DNA of 64,000 nucleotides from contig JAPPFC010000017.1 in the NCBI GenBank assembly GCA_028824015.1, positions 62,001 through 126,000 on the forward strand. Reading direction: 5' to 3'. This stretch comes from a bacterium. Its GTDB lineage: Bacteria > Actinomycetota > Acidimicrobiia > Spongiisociales > ZC4RG35. Shown one piece after another: positions 8,007 through 17,147 of this stretch (its first letter is position 1; every line of letters starts with the position of its first letter). Position numbers and translations under genes: made by a program. Under the pieces are notes generated by a model. It did not search any database and was not told the origin of the DNA. It saw only the letters and a list, made by a program, of their open reading frames with translations.

Positions 8007-9095
8007 ATGGTGGCAGAGGTACAGGGAATTGTCTCCCTTGAAAAAGGTGCACCGGTCTCACTGGAGACGATGTTGGTTCCTGATCCGGGCCCCGGAGAGG
8101 CTCGGGTTGCGGTGAAGGCTTGCGGTGTGTGTCACACCGATCTCCACTACCGGGAGGGCGGGATAACCGATGACTATCCCTTCTTCCTGGGTCATGAAGC
8201 GGCCGGGATAGTGGAGTCGGTGGGGCCGGACGTAACCAAGATCGCCCCCGGCGACTTCGTGATCCTCAACTGGCGGGCAATTTGTGGAGATTGCCGGGCA
8301 TGCGACAGGGGCCGTCCCTGGTACTGCTTCGCCACCCACAACGCCACCCAGAAGATGTCCCTCGCCGACGGGACCGAACTCTCCCCCGCTCTGGGGATCG
8401 GCGCTTTCGCCGAACTCACACTGGTCGCCGCAGGCCAGGCCACCAAGGTCGACAGCCGGGCGCGGCCGGAAGCCGCCGGCTTGCTGGGCTGCGGCGTGAT
8501 GGCCGGCATCGGCGCGGCGATCAACACCGGGGGAGTGGGACGGGGCGATTCGGTGGCGGTGATCGGGTGCGGAGGAGTCGGGTCCGGTTCGATAGTCGGG
8601 TCTGCCCTGGCGGGCGCCGGCACGATAATCGCGGTGGACATCGACGACCGCAAGCTCGAGTGGGCCGAGGGTTTCGGGGCCACCCACACCATCAACTCCC
8701 GTAACGAGGATCCGGTGGAACGGATCAGGGAGATCACCGGCGGCAACGGCGCCGACGTGGTGGTGGAGGCGATCGGTTTGCCCGAGACCTACGAGCAGGC
8801 TTTCTACGCGCGCGACCTGGCTGGCGTGGTGGTGTTGGTCGGCGTCCCCACCCCGGACATGAAAATCGAGCTCCCATTCATAGAAGTGTTCGGCCGCGGC
8901 GGCGCCCTGAAGTCATCTTGGTACGGGGACTGCCTTCCTGAGCGGGACTTCCCCATGCTGATCGACCTGTACCTGCAGGGCCGCCTCGATCTCGATGGCT
9001 TCGTCAGCGAGACGATCGGCGTCGGGGAAGTCGAGGATGCCTTCCACCGCATGGAGCGGGGAGAGGTGCTGCGCTCGGTGGTGGTCTTCGACTGA
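8007..9095 (+). CDS. mscR: S-(hydroxymethyl)mycothiol dehydrogenase (mycothiol-dependent formaldehyde dehydrogenase)
   Basis: Zinc-dependent medium-chain dehydrogenase that oxidises S-hydroxymethyl-mycothiol (the formaldehyde adduct) and can reduce S-nitrosomycothiol. Along most of its 362 residues it has the MscR pattern: [15 protein letters not shown] with catalytic-zinc Cys, [21 protein letters not shown] with the four-Cys structural zinc lobe ending in [15 protein letters not shown], and [17 protein letters not shown]. The NAD motif [11 protein letters not shown] is near residue 190. Mycothiol is made by actinomycetes, so this gene is also a taxonomic marker. An MBL-fold gene lies next to it but on the opposite strand, ending 23 bases away; in mycobacteria a similar MBL gene follows in the same direction. 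Confidence 0.9.
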   Translation: MVAEVQGIVSLEKGAPVSLETMLVPDPGPGEARVAVKACGVCHTDLHYREGGITDDYPFFLGHEAAGIVESVGPDVTKIAPGDFVILNWRAICGDCRACDRGRPWYCFATHNATQKMSLADGTELSPALGIGAFAELTLVAAGQATKVDSRARPEAAGLLGCGVMAGIGAAINTGGVGRGDSVAVIGCGGVGSGSIVGSALAGAGTIIAVDIDDRKLEWAEGFGATHTINSRNEDPVERIREITGGNGADVVVEAIGLPETYEQAFYARDLAGVVVLVGVPTPDMKIELPFIEVFGRGGALKSSWYGDCLPERDFPMLIDLYLQGRLDLDGFVSETIGVGEVEDAFHRMERGEVLRSVVVFD

Positions 9096-9118
9096 CCCGA
9101 ATCCGGGGTGGGAGCCGG

Positions 9119-9748
9119 CTACCAGCCTCGGGCGCGCCACTCCTCGGTGTGGGGCTTCTCGTTCGCCACGGTCGTGTCGTTCTCCCCGTGGCCGGGGAAG
9201 ACCACGGTGGGGTCGGGATAGGTCGACAGGAGTTGTTCGACCGAGTCCATGATCTGGCCGAACGAGGAGTAGTCCCATTGAGTGGCGCCGGGGCCGCCTG
9301 GAAAGAGGGTGTCCCCGGTGAACAACCAGGGCTCCAGCACGAACGAGGTCGATCCAGGGGTGTGGCCGGGGGTGTGAACGGCATGGAGCAGAAGGTCTCC
9401 GACCTCGATCTCCTGCCGGTCCCGGATCAGTCCGTCGGGGGCCGCTTTCTCGATGCCGGCCTCTTCCAGGAGGAAAAGGTCCGCGGGGTTCAGAAGGAAC
9501 GGGACGCCCAGCTTGTCGCTTACCTGATCCACCGCTTGTAGGTGATCCTGATGACCGTGAGTGGTGAGGATGGCCTGCACCTCATAGTCCTCAGCCGCCT
9601 CTATGATGACGTCGGCTTCGTTGGCCGCGTCAACGATCACCGCCTTCTGGGTGTTGGTGCAGCCCAGAATGTAAACGTTGTTCTCCACGGGGCCGACCAG
9701 CAGTTTGATCACATGCGCTCCCTCGATTCGATGCTCCCACCTGTTCAT
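9119..9748 (-). CDS. MBL-fold metallo-hydrolase linked to mycothiol-dependent formaldehyde oxidation
   Basis: Metallo-beta-lactamase-fold hydrolase of 209 residues. The metal ligands are visible: THGHQDHL (HxHxDH), HTPGHTPGS, FTGDTLF and FPGHGE. An ATG further upstream is in frame, but the ATG at 9748 gives the N-terminus MNRWEHRIEG and is preceded by GAAAGG at a good distance. MBL proteins of this kind sit beside mscR in actinomycetes and are thought to hydrolyse the S-formyl-mycothiol product or a related thioester (inference from context). Here it is convergent with mscR rather than co-directional. Confidence 0.8.
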   Translation of the reverse strand: MNRWEHRIEGAHVIKLLVGPVENNVYILGCTNTQKAVIVDAANEADVIIEAAEDYEVQAILTTHGHQDHLQAVDQVSDKLGVPFLLNPADLFLLEEAGIEKAAPDGLIRDRQEIEVGDLLLHAVHTPGHTPGSTSFVLEPWLFTGDTLFPGGPGATQWDYSSFGQIMDSVEQLLSTYPDPTVVFPGHGENDTTVANEKPHTEEWRARGW

Positions 9749-9846
9749 AGCCAGTTGCCTTTCTCGGTTCGGACCACTGGGCAGGAAGAATACCAAGGGG
9801 GAGAGAGGGAATTCCATCCCCGGTCGGAGGGGTAACCTCGGGAGTA

Positions 9847-10869
9847 ATGCGAGCTTGGCGTCTGCATGAACTGACCGGTCCCGGGGCGGTTTCCCTGGAT
9901 GAGGTCCCCGAGCCCGACCCCGGAGAGGGTCAGGTTCGGGTTGGACTCCGGATCAGCGCCCTCAACCATCTTGACGTGTGGGTGACCCGCGGGCTACCCG
10001 CTCCCCCCGGCCTGCCTCACATCCTCGGCGGGGATGGCGCGGGGATAGTGGAGGCGATCGGGCCGGGGGTATCGGGCGTCACCGAGGGAGACGAGGTGAT
10101 CATCAACCCCTCGCTCTCCTGCGGGAACTGCCCGGTGTGCGACGGCGGGGAGACGGTGTACTGCCCTTCCTTCGGGGTGCTGGGGGAGCACAGCCATGGG
10201 ACCCTGGCGGAGAAGGTGGTGATCCCGGCCGGCAACGCATGGCCGAAACCACCCGCGCTGTCCTGGGAGACCGCGGGTTCTTTCTCCTTGGCGACCGGCA
10301 CGGCGTTCCGGATGTTGCGCAGGGCGCGCCTGGCCGAAGGAGAGACCCTGCTGGTGGTGGGAGTGGGAGGTGGAGTCTCCAGCGCTGCCGCCCTACTCGG
10401 GGTCTCACTGGGCGCCCAGGTGTTCGTCACCTCCCGCAGCCCGGAGAAGATCGCCTGGGCGATCGAGAACGGCGCCGAGGGCGGATTCGATTCGGGAGGT
10501 CAGTTCTCCAAAGAACTCAGAGCGGCGGCGGCAGGCCAGGCCCACGTCGTGGTTGAGAATGTGGGTCCGGCGACCTGGGCGCAATCGCTTCGGTCGCTCG
10601 GATTGGGGGGCCGGATGGTGGTGTGCGGAGCCACCAGCGGAGCCAAGGCGGAGATAGGCATCCCGGCGTTGTTCTTCAGACAGTTGGAGATCATCGGGTC
10701 CACCATGTACACCCCGGCCGAGTATCAGGACCTGCTGGCGCTGATCGCCTCGGGCAGGGCAACTCCGCCCCCCGTTGACCGAGTGTTTCCCTTTGAGGAG
10801 TTGCCGGCCGCCATGGCCAGGATGGAAGCGGGCCGCCAACTCGGGAAAATCGCTCTCTCCCTGGCCTGA
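9847..10869 (+). CDS. Zinc-binding medium-chain alcohol dehydrogenase
   Basis: NAD(P)-dependent MDR-family oxidoreductase of 340 residues. The GroES-like domain carries ISALNHLDVWVTRGLP, GGDGAGIVEAIG and a structural-zinc lobe SCGNCPVCDGGETVYC. The cofactor site is VVGVGGGVSSAAALLG near residue 165. ALNHxDxWVRxG is typical of the quinone-reductase-like/zinc-binding alcohol dehydrogenase group. The substrate cannot be read from the sequence. Transcribed divergently from the MBL gene with under 100 bases between; two tRNA genes follow. Confidence 0.82.
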   Translation: MRAWRLHELTGPGAVSLDEVPEPDPGEGQVRVGLRISALNHLDVWVTRGLPAPPGLPHILGGDGAGIVEAIGPGVSGVTEGDEVIINPSLSCGNCPVCDGGETVYCPSFGVLGEHSHGTLAEKVVIPAGNAWPKPPALSWETAGSFSLATGTAFRMLRRARLAEGETLLVVGVGGGVSSAAALLGVSLGAQVFVTSRSPEKIAWAIENGAEGGFDSGGQFSKELRAAAAGQAHVVVENVGPATWAQSLRSLGLGGRMVVCGATSGAKAEIGIPALFFRQLEIIGSTMYTPAEYQDLLALIASGRATPPPVDRVFPFEELPAAMARMEAGRQLGKIALSLA

Positions 10870-10966
10870 ATGTCGCTGGCGGAGGCCTGGAGTAATCTGC
10901 GACACGGTGGTTTGGGGGAAGGGATATACTGACACTGCGGGGTCGACTTCGGTCGGCGCCGAGCCT

Positions 10967-11044
10967 GGGGGCGTAGAACAGTCTGGAGTGTTCGCTGGCC
11001 TGTCAAGCCAGAGGTCGCGGGTTCAAATCCCGTCGTCCCCGCCA
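10967..11044 (+). tRNA. tRNA-Asp (GTC)
   Basis: Full cloverleaf: acceptor stem GGGGGCG pairs with CGTCCCC (one G-U), D stem GAAC/GTTC, anticodon stem CTGGC/GCCAG with loop CTGTCAA giving anticodon GTC, T arm GCGGG-TTCAAAT-CCCGT, discriminator G. CCA is encoded at 11042-11044. Confidence 0.93.
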
Positions 11045-11054
11045 CGGGCTGGGA

Positions 11055-11127
11055 GGCCAGGTAGCTCAGTTGGTAGAGTATCGGTCTGAAAAACCGAGGG
11101 TCGGCAGTTCGATTCTGCCCCTGGCCA
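11055..11127 (+). tRNA. tRNA-Phe (GAA)
   Basis: Acceptor stem GGCCAGG pairs with CCTGGCC, D arm GCTC-GAGT, anticodon stem TCGGT/ACCGA with loop CTGAAAA giving anticodon GAA, T arm GGCAG-TTCGATT-CTGCC, discriminator A. The CCA end is not fully encoded (CCT follows). It lies 10 bases after tRNA-Asp, so the two are likely co-transcribed. Confidence 0.93.
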
Positions 11128-11145
11128 CCTGTTGAGGTGAAGCGG

Positions 11146-12762
11146 ATGTCCAAATCGCTGGAACGCGCCGACCTCTTTCTATGGAGGGTTGAACCTCCCG
11201 CCCTTCCCGGCGGCTTTTACAGGCTCCTCCGGCAGGCGTTTCTCCGCGATCCTTCCAAGGTTGCCCTGGAGACTCCCGACTGCCCTCCGATCAGCTACGC
11301 GGAACTCGATTCGCTGGTGGAGCGTTGCCGGGCGGGGCTGGAGGCCTGCGGGATCGAGCAGGGCGACCGGGTCCTCGTCTATGTGGAGAAGTCCCCGGCG
11401 AACGTCTTCCTGTACCTGGCATGCCTGAGCCTGGGGGCGATCTACGTTCCGGTCAATCCGTCCTATACACCGGCGGAATTGGCGGCATTCGTTGAAGACG
11501 CCGGTCCGCGGCTGGTGATTTGCGACTCCCCCCGGCGGTCGGCGATCGGCGGACTGCTGAAGGATCTGGGATCTCCCGCCAGGGTGGCGCCCCTCCGGCC
11601 CGACGGGCTGGTCGCCCTCGGCACGCCTCCGACCCGACCGTCCGGTCCCGCCGGGGGGCGGGGGCCGGCCGGGAGCGACCCGGCTGTGATCCTTTACACC
11701 TCAGGGACCACCGGCGCGCCCCGGGGAGCGGTGCTCACCCACCAGGCGCTGGCCGCCAACGCCCTGGCGCTGTGTAGGGCATGGGACTTCCGACCCGAGG
11801 ACGTTCTGGTCCACGCACTTCCCCTCTTTCACACCCACGGGTTGTTCGTCGCCCTCCACTGCGCCCTGCTGTCGGGGGCTTCGATACTCTTCATGACCGC
11901 CTTCGATACCGGTACGGCGATCAGGCTCTGGCGTCGGGCTACCGTGTTCATGGGAGTACCCACCCAATACACCCGCCTGCTGTCCGATCCCGGGCTCTGT
12001 GTCGAGGCCGCGGCAGGGATGAGGCTCTTCACCTGCGGCTCGGCGCCCCTTCTCCCCCAGACCTGGGAGGACTTCCGTCTGCGCTCGGGCCATCGGATCG
12101 TTGAGCGTTACGGAATGACCGAGGTGGGAATAGTCACTTCCAATCCCTATCGCGGAGAGAGGATTCCCGGAACGGTGGGGTATCCACTGGAAGGGGTTGA
12201 GATCAAGGTTGTGGACGAGGCGGGCTCCGAGCGGGAGCCTGGAGCGACAGGAGAACTCCGGGTTCGCAGTCCCGGGTCCTTCTCCGGTTATCTTGCCAAG
12301 CCCGGCGAGACAGCGAGAGCGTTGAGCCCCGATGGCTGGGTGGCCACCGGCGACCTGGCAGTCCGCGCCGGCGACGGGCGGGTGACCCTGGTGGGAAGAT
12401 CCAAGGATGTGATCATCACCGGCGCATTGAATGTCCACCCACCAGAAGTGGAGGCGGCATTGAACTCCTTGCCGGGGGTGGTGGAATCGGCGGTGTTCGG
12501 AGCGCCCCATCCCGACTTCGGGGAGGGAGTGGTGGCCGCGGTGGTGTGGGACGGCGAATCCAACCCCTCTTCCGCCCGGCTCCGGCAGGCCCTTTTCGAC
12601 CGGTTGGCCCGATACAAGATCCCCAAGCGGATCCTCATCACCGAGCGTCTCCCTCGCAACGCCATGGGCAAGGTGCAGAAGACGGTTCTCCGTTCCCGAA
12701 ACGCCGATGTCTTCACGTCGCAGCAGCACCGGGAAACTCGGCGCTCCGGCAACCCGACCTGA
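11146..12762 (+). CDS. Acyl-CoA synthetase (ANL family; resembles malonyl-CoA synthetase MatB)
   Basis: AMP-forming acyl-CoA ligase of 538 residues. Motifs: P-loop ILYTSGTTGAPRGAVLTH (about residue 183), ERYGMTEVGI (A5), GWVATGDLA (A7), and the C-terminal NAMGKVQK with catalytic lysine (A10). The combination RYGMTE and NPYRGERIPGTVGYPLEGVEIKV resembles malonate-CoA ligases, but other short acids are possible. The ATG at 11146 has GAGGTGA 8 bases upstream; a GTG at 11137 inside that site is less likely. The gene starts 18 bases after tRNA-Phe, so read-through transcription from the tRNAs is possible. Confidence 0.83.
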   Translation: MSKSLERADLFLWRVEPPALPGGFYRLLRQAFLRDPSKVALETPDCPPISYAELDSLVERCRAGLEACGIEQGDRVLVYVEKSPANVFLYLACLSLGAIYVPVNPSYTPAELAAFVEDAGPRLVICDSPRRSAIGGLLKDLGSPARVAPLRPDGLVALGTPPTRPSGPAGGRGPAGSDPAVILYTSGTTGAPRGAVLTHQALAANALALCRAWDFRPEDVLVHALPLFHTHGLFVALHCALLSGASILFMTAFDTGTAIRLWRRATVFMGVPTQYTRLLSDPGLCVEAAAGMRLFTCGSAPLLPQTWEDFRLRSGHRIVERYGMTEVGIVTSNPYRGERIPGTVGYPLEGVEIKVVDEAGSEREPGATGELRVRSPGSFSGYLAKPGETARALSPDGWVATGDLAVRAGDGRVTLVGRSKDVIITGALNVHPPEVEAALNSLPGVVESAVFGAPHPDFGEGVVAAVVWDGESNPSSARLRQALFDRLARYKIPKRILITERLPRNAMGKVQKTVLRSRNADVFTSQQHRETRRSGNPT

Positions 12763-12861
12763 TCTGATCCCACCGCCGGAGGCTGTCGGGAGTTCCCGCC
12801 GGTCCGCCGGGGCGCCCCACCGGGCCGGGATGAGCAGAGAGATGCCGGGTTTACCGGAGAG

Positions 12862-13722
12862 CTAGTTCTCGGGGCGCCGGAGAAATGCCTCGATCTCTGA
12901 GATCATCTGGTCCCCGGCGTCCTCCAGGCTCTGGGGGTGAAGGGTGGCGCCTTTGGCCGCCTCCTCTTCCAGGTGCTTTATGTACCCGGCCAGGTCCTCG
13001 GACTCGGCTACCACCTCATCGAGCTTCTCCCGGAAGTCGGAGGACTCAACCTCCAGGGGAGAGGTGTCGAGGTTCACCTCGAGGATTTGGGCGGCCTTCT
13101 TTACCAAGGCCAGGCTGGCAGGTGGGTAATCCTGAGTGGACAGATAGTGGGGAACGGCTGCCCACAAGGTAAAGGCATCCCATCCTTCCTGGATGAAAGC
13201 CTGGTGCAGGACCCCGACGATGCCGGTGGGACCTTGGTAGTTGGACCCGAAGAGGCCGTACCGACCGAGGAGAGAGGGATCGGTTGCCCGACCCACCATG
13301 GGAACGGGGAAGGTGTGGGAGATCTGTCCCATGAAGGCTCCCATGGTGAGAGCTTTCTCCACTCCCGCCTCCCGGCACAGGTCCATGATCCGCCCCACGT
13401 ATGACTTCCAGCGGGTGTGGGGCTCGTCTCCGGTTATCACCAGGAGCGGACGCTGCTCCGCCGGGGTGGTCAGGTAGACCTCGGTGCTCGGCCAGGTCAG
13501 GGCGGTCGAGCCTCCCTTCCCGAAGGAGATTTCGGGCCGGACGACTTGGAAATCGAAATACTCTTCGGCGTCGATCTCGGTCAGCAGCACCGAGGGGTAG
13601 ATGGACAGGACGTGTTGGATCGCCCGACTGGAGGCTTCCCCGGCGTCTCCCCAGCCCCGGTAGGCGACCAAGGCGGTCGGACGCCCGAGTTGCTGGTAGA
13701 GATGCCAGTTGACTTGCGACAC
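12862..13722 (-). CDS. PAC2 family protein (proteasome-assembly-chaperone-like)
   Basis: Cytoplasmic protein of 286 residues in the PAC2 family, common in actinobacteria next to unrelated housekeeping genes. Recognisable parts: ALVAYRGWGDAGEASSRAIQHVL, the central LLVITGDEPHTRWKSYVGRIMDLCREAGVEKALTMGAFMGQ in outline, and GRATDP followed by YQGPTGIVGVLHQAF. The C-terminal 60 residues are a predicted charged helix. The start is GTG. Function in bacteria is not established; in archaea and eukaryotes relatives assist proteasome assembly. It lies 9 bases downstream of the amidase gene on the same strand. Confidence 0.8.
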   Translation of the reverse strand: MSQVNWHLYQQLGRPTALVAYRGWGDAGEASSRAIQHVLSIYPSVLLTEIDAEEYFDFQVVRPEISFGKGGSTALTWPSTEVYLTTPAEQRPLLVITGDEPHTRWKSYVGRIMDLCREAGVEKALTMGAFMGQISHTFPVPMVGRATDPSLLGRYGLFGSNYQGPTGIVGVLHQAFIQEGWDAFTLWAAVPHYLSTQDYPPASLALVKKAAQILEVNLDTSPLEVESSDFREKLDEVVAESEDLAGYIKHLEEEAAKGATLHPQSLEDAGDQMISEIEAFLRRPEN

Positions 13723-13731
13723 TCTCGAAGG

Positions 13732-15258
13732 CTACTCTGGCCGGCCGCACTGCGCCGGAGGGCCGCCTTCCGCCCATTGGGGGGTTCCAGGGTTCATGAA
13801 GGGATACTCCTGGATCCAGGGCCGGGCGCCTTCCAGTTGGGCGGCCAGGTTGAACAACATGTCCTCCCTCCCGAAGCGGCCTACGAACTGGACGCCTACC
13901 GGATGTCCGGACTCCGCTCGGTGCATCGGCAGGGAGATGGCCGGCTGGCCGGTCATGTTGAACGGCCACGTGTTGGGAATCCGATCCATGGATTTGATGG
14001 ACAATTCCTCCATCAGGTCGAAGGCGGAGCCGGGATGCCGGCCTTCCAGCAGGGCGGCGATCCGTTCTCTCTGCTCCGGTCCGGGCTGGAGAGCGAAATG
14101 GGGCCAGGGCGGAGTAGCCAGAGTGGATGTGACCAGGACATCGTGGTCCTCCATGATCCCACCCATGATCCGACCGTAATGGCGCACCAGGTACAGGTTG
14201 TTGACGAAGTCGGTGGCCGAGACCGCTCTTCCCGCCGCCACCACCACCTGGTTGGCAGGTTCCAGCTTGCTGACGTCGATGCCGAACGTGTCCACCATCC
14301 AGGCCGTATCCACGGCCGACAGGGTCAACATCGCCCGCCTCCCGGGCCCGGGCCCTATGCCGGTCGAGACCCGTTCCACCCTGTGGCCGAGTTCCTCCAG
14401 AAGCGAGACGGTCCGGTCGACCGCCAGCAGGCACTCCGGATCCAGGTCCACGTCACCGGTCATGGCCCCCTCGACCACCCCGATCCGCAGGGAGCGGGGC
14501 GGCGCCTGCACCGCCTGCCGGTACGGACCGTCGGGGGGCGGCGCTGCGTAGGGATCACCCGGCTCGGGCCCATGGCTGAGATCGAGAAAAGCCGCCGAAT
14601 CCCTGACCGTCCGCGTCACCACGTGCGAGGCGGCCAGACCGTACCACCCCTCGCTCATGACCGGGCCCACCGGGTTCCTTCCCCGGGTTGGTTTGAGCCC
14701 CACCAGGCCACAGGCGGAACTGGGTATCCGGATCGAGCCACCCCCATCGCTGGCGTGGGCGGCCGGGACCACTCCGGCCGCCACCACCGAGGCTGACCCG
14801 CCCGAGGACCCGCCCGCGGTGATCCCTGGAGCCCAGGGGTTGTTGGTGGCGCCATGCACCGCCGGTTCGGTCACCGACGCCATGCCGAACTCGGGCGTGG
14901 AGGTCTTCCCCATGATGACCAGGCCTCCGGCCAGATAACGGGAGGTGAGAGTGGTGGTGAACGGAGCTATGAAGTCCAGAAGCGCCCTGGATCCGGAGGT
15001 GGTGGGGACCCCTTCCCAGAGTTGACCGAGATCCTTGAGCATGAAGGGAACGCCCGCCAGGGGGGTGGCGGGCAGCGCCGCCCGGGCGAGCCGGTCGGCC
15101 CGGTCATAGGTGGTGTGGACCACCGCGTTCAGGGCGGGATTGAGGGCCTCGGTCTGACGAATGGCAACCTCGAGCGCCTCTTGGGCCGAGATCTCGCCTT
15201 TGGCGATCAACTCGGCCAGGCCAACCGCGTCGTAGCGTCGATACTCTGTTATCTTCAT
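13732..15258 (-). CDS. Amidase (amidase-signature family, GatA-like)
   Basis: Amidase of 508 residues that hydrolyses an amide to acid and ammonia; not expected to be the true GatA subunit since no gatB/C is near. The catalytic Lys-cisSer-Ser triad is visible: Lys in VIMGKTSTPEFG, and the signature ITAGGSSGGSASVVAAG followed by GGSIRIPSSACGLVGLKP. The ATG at 15258 gives MKITEYRRYDAVGLAELIAKGEIS, the usual amidase beginning. An in-frame GTG at 15300 is possible but adds an unconserved extension. Substrate unknown. It is divergent from argS with about 110 bases between. Confidence 0.85.
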   Translation of the reverse strand: MKITEYRRYDAVGLAELIAKGEISAQEALEVAIRQTEALNPALNAVVHTTYDRADRLARAALPATPLAGVPFMLKDLGQLWEGVPTTSGSRALLDFIAPFTTTLTSRYLAGGLVIMGKTSTPEFGMASVTEPAVHGATNNPWAPGITAGGSSGGSASVVAAGVVPAAHASDGGGSIRIPSSACGLVGLKPTRGRNPVGPVMSEGWYGLAASHVVTRTVRDSAAFLDLSHGPEPGDPYAAPPPDGPYRQAVQAPPRSLRIGVVEGAMTGDVDLDPECLLAVDRTVSLLEELGHRVERVSTGIGPGPGRRAMLTLSAVDTAWMVDTFGIDVSKLEPANQVVVAAGRAVSATDFVNNLYLVRHYGRIMGGIMEDHDVLVTSTLATPPWPHFALQPGPEQRERIAALLEGRHPGSAFDLMEELSIKSMDRIPNTWPFNMTGQPAISLPMHRAESGHPVGVQFVGRFGREDMLFNLAAQLEGARPWIQEYPFMNPGTPQWAEGGPPAQCGRPE

Positions 15259-15372
15259 AGGCCCAATGATGGCAGACCCGGTGGGCTTTGTAGTATTCAC
15301 CGCACCTGTCGGAAGGAGAGATTCTCTGAGTCTGGGGATGGCCGGTCACGGCCTTGTCCGGGAGGCGGCCCG

Positions 15373-17139
15373 ATGTCCCTGATCGCCCTTTTGGGTGAGG
15401 TTTTCGGCTCGACCTTCGAAGAACTGGGTCTTGACCGGGGCTATGGGAAGGTGTTTCCCTCCCAGCGTCCCGAGTTGGGAGACTTCCAGTGCAACGGCGC
15501 ACTGGCCGCCGCGCGCCCTGCGGGCCGGTCCGCCCGGAGCCTTGCGGTTGCCGTGGCGGACCGCGCCGGGGAGGACGAGAGGTTCGGAGAGGTGCTCCCG
15601 GCCGGACCCGGGTTTGTCAACATCCGCCTCTCCGACCGGTTCCTGGCCCGGTGGATCGCCGGGATGGCGGCCGACCCTCGCTTGGGGGCGCCCCGGTCCG
15701 AAGTGGTTAGTCATGTGGTTGTGGACTACGGAGGGCCCAATGTGGCCAAGCCCATGCATGTGGGACATCTCCGGTCTTCCATCATCGGTGATTCCCTGGC
15801 CCGCATCTTCGCCCACCTGGGGCATAGAGTTACCCGGGACCCGCACTTCGGCGACTGGGGGACGCAGATGGGAATGCTGATCATCGGCATGCAGGAGCGA
15901 TTTCCCGGATTGTCCTACTTCGACGAGGCGCGACGGGAGGGTTATCCCTCCGAGGCGCCGGTCAGCCTGGATGAGTTGTCCGAGTTGTACCCGGAGGTGG
16001 CCAGGGCCTGCGCAGCCGATCCCGAGCGAGCTGAGGCCGCCCGGCGGGCCACCTTGGAATTGCAGGAGGGGAGACCGGGCTATCGGGCACTGTGGAAGCA
16101 GATGGTGCGCGTCTCGATGGAGAGCCAGCGGGCCGACTTTGCCCGGCTGGGAGTGGAATTCGATCTCTGGTACGGGGAGAGCACGGTTGCCGACCGGGTG
16201 GAGCGGATGATCCGGAGAATGGAGAGGAGCGGGCGCGTGACCAAGAGCGAGGGGGCGACGGTGGTGGAGGTGGCGGATCCCGACGACGAAGCGCCCCTTC
16301 CGCCTCTCCTACTGAGAAAGTCCGACGGGGCGGCGCTCTATGCCACCACCGACCTGGCAACTATCGAGATGCGGGTGGATGATCTGGGCGCCGACGTCAT
16401 CCTGTATGTGGTGGATGCCCGCCAGGCCGACCACTTCCGAGGGGTGTTCAGGGCGGCCCGGCTTACCGGCCTGGCGCCGGGGAGGGTGGACCTTGAACAT
16501 GTCGGGTTCGGCACCATGAACGGTCCGGACGGCCGCCCGTTCCGCACCCGGGAGGGTGGCGTGGTAAAGCTGGGGGAACTGATCGAGATGGTTGCGGCCG
16601 CCGCTCGCCTTCGACTGGAGGAGAATGATCTCGGCGGGGACTACCTGCCGGCGGAGAGGGAAGCGATAGCCGAGGCGGTGGGATTGGCCGCCCTGAAGTT
16701 CGGTGATCTGGCGACCCATCGGGCCTCCAACTACGTGTTCGATCCGGAGCGGTTTGTCTCCTTTTCCGGGAAGACCGGTCCCTACTTGCAATACGGCGTG
16801 GTACGGATCCGATCGCTCTTGGCGAGGGCGGAGGCGGAGTCCCTGACGGAGGGCGGCCTCATCCCGCCATCGCGACCCGCCGAGCGTGACCTGATGCTCA
16901 CCCTGGCCCTCATGCCCGAGGCCATCAGCAGGTCCGCGTCGGAGCGCGCCCCCCACCATCTGGCCGAGTACACGTACCGGGTTGCGGTGGGCTTCACCCG
17001 GTTCTACGACCAGTGCCATATCCTCCGCGAACCTGATCCCGCCCGCCAGGGCTCTTGGCTCACCTTGGCCCGATACACCGGGGAGGTGCTGTCCATGCTG
17101 CTGGAGCTACTGGGGATCGATGTCCCTGAGAGAATGTGA
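15373..17139 (+). CDS. argS: Arginine--tRNA ligase
   Basis: Class I aminoacyl-tRNA synthetase charging tRNA-Arg, 588 residues. The N-terminal Add-1 domain is followed by the catalytic Rossmann domain with MHVGHLRSSIIGDSLARI (HIGH motif) and HFGDWGTQMG. Also visible are DLATIEMRVDDL, VVDARQADHF and, towards the end, KFGDLATHRASNYVFDPERF. The C-terminal DALR anticodon-binding domain follows. The ATG at 15373 has GGAGGCGG just upstream and starts the protein at MSLIALLGEVF; longer in-frame extensions are antisense to the amidase. The gene ends 8 bases before a convergent membrane-protein gene. Confidence 0.93.
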   Translation: MSLIALLGEVFGSTFEELGLDRGYGKVFPSQRPELGDFQCNGALAAARPAGRSARSLAVAVADRAGEDERFGEVLPAGPGFVNIRLSDRFLARWIAGMAADPRLGAPRSEVVSHVVVDYGGPNVAKPMHVGHLRSSIIGDSLARIFAHLGHRVTRDPHFGDWGTQMGMLIIGMQERFPGLSYFDEARREGYPSEAPVSLDELSELYPEVARACAADPERAEAARRATLELQEGRPGYRALWKQMVRVSMESQRADFARLGVEFDLWYGESTVADRVERMIRRMERSGRVTKSEGATVVEVADPDDEAPLPPLLLRKSDGAALYATTDLATIEMRVDDLGADVILYVVDARQADHFRGVFRAARLTGLAPGRVDLEHVGFGTMNGPDGRPFRTREGGVVKLGELIEMVAAAARLRLEENDLGGDYLPAEREAIAEAVGLAALKFGDLATHRASNYVFDPERFVSFSGKTGPYLQYGVVRIRSLLARAEAESLTEGGLIPPSRPAERDLMLTLALMPEAISRSASERAPHHLAEYTYRVAVGFTRFYDQCHILREPDPARQGSWLTLARYTGEVLSMLLELLGIDVPERM

Positions 17140-17147
17140 CCCGGACG

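Noticed and set aside
10725..11153. Minus-strand open frame across the two tRNA genes (GFEPATSGL-like peptide)
   Set aside because: Same artefact: antisense of tRNA-Asp and tRNA-Phe with no coding features.
13046..14434. Long minus-strand frame overlapping the PAC2 and amidase genes
   Set aside because: Composition is Arg/Gly/Pro-rich shadow coding in a high-GC genome; both overlapped genes have clear families in other frames.
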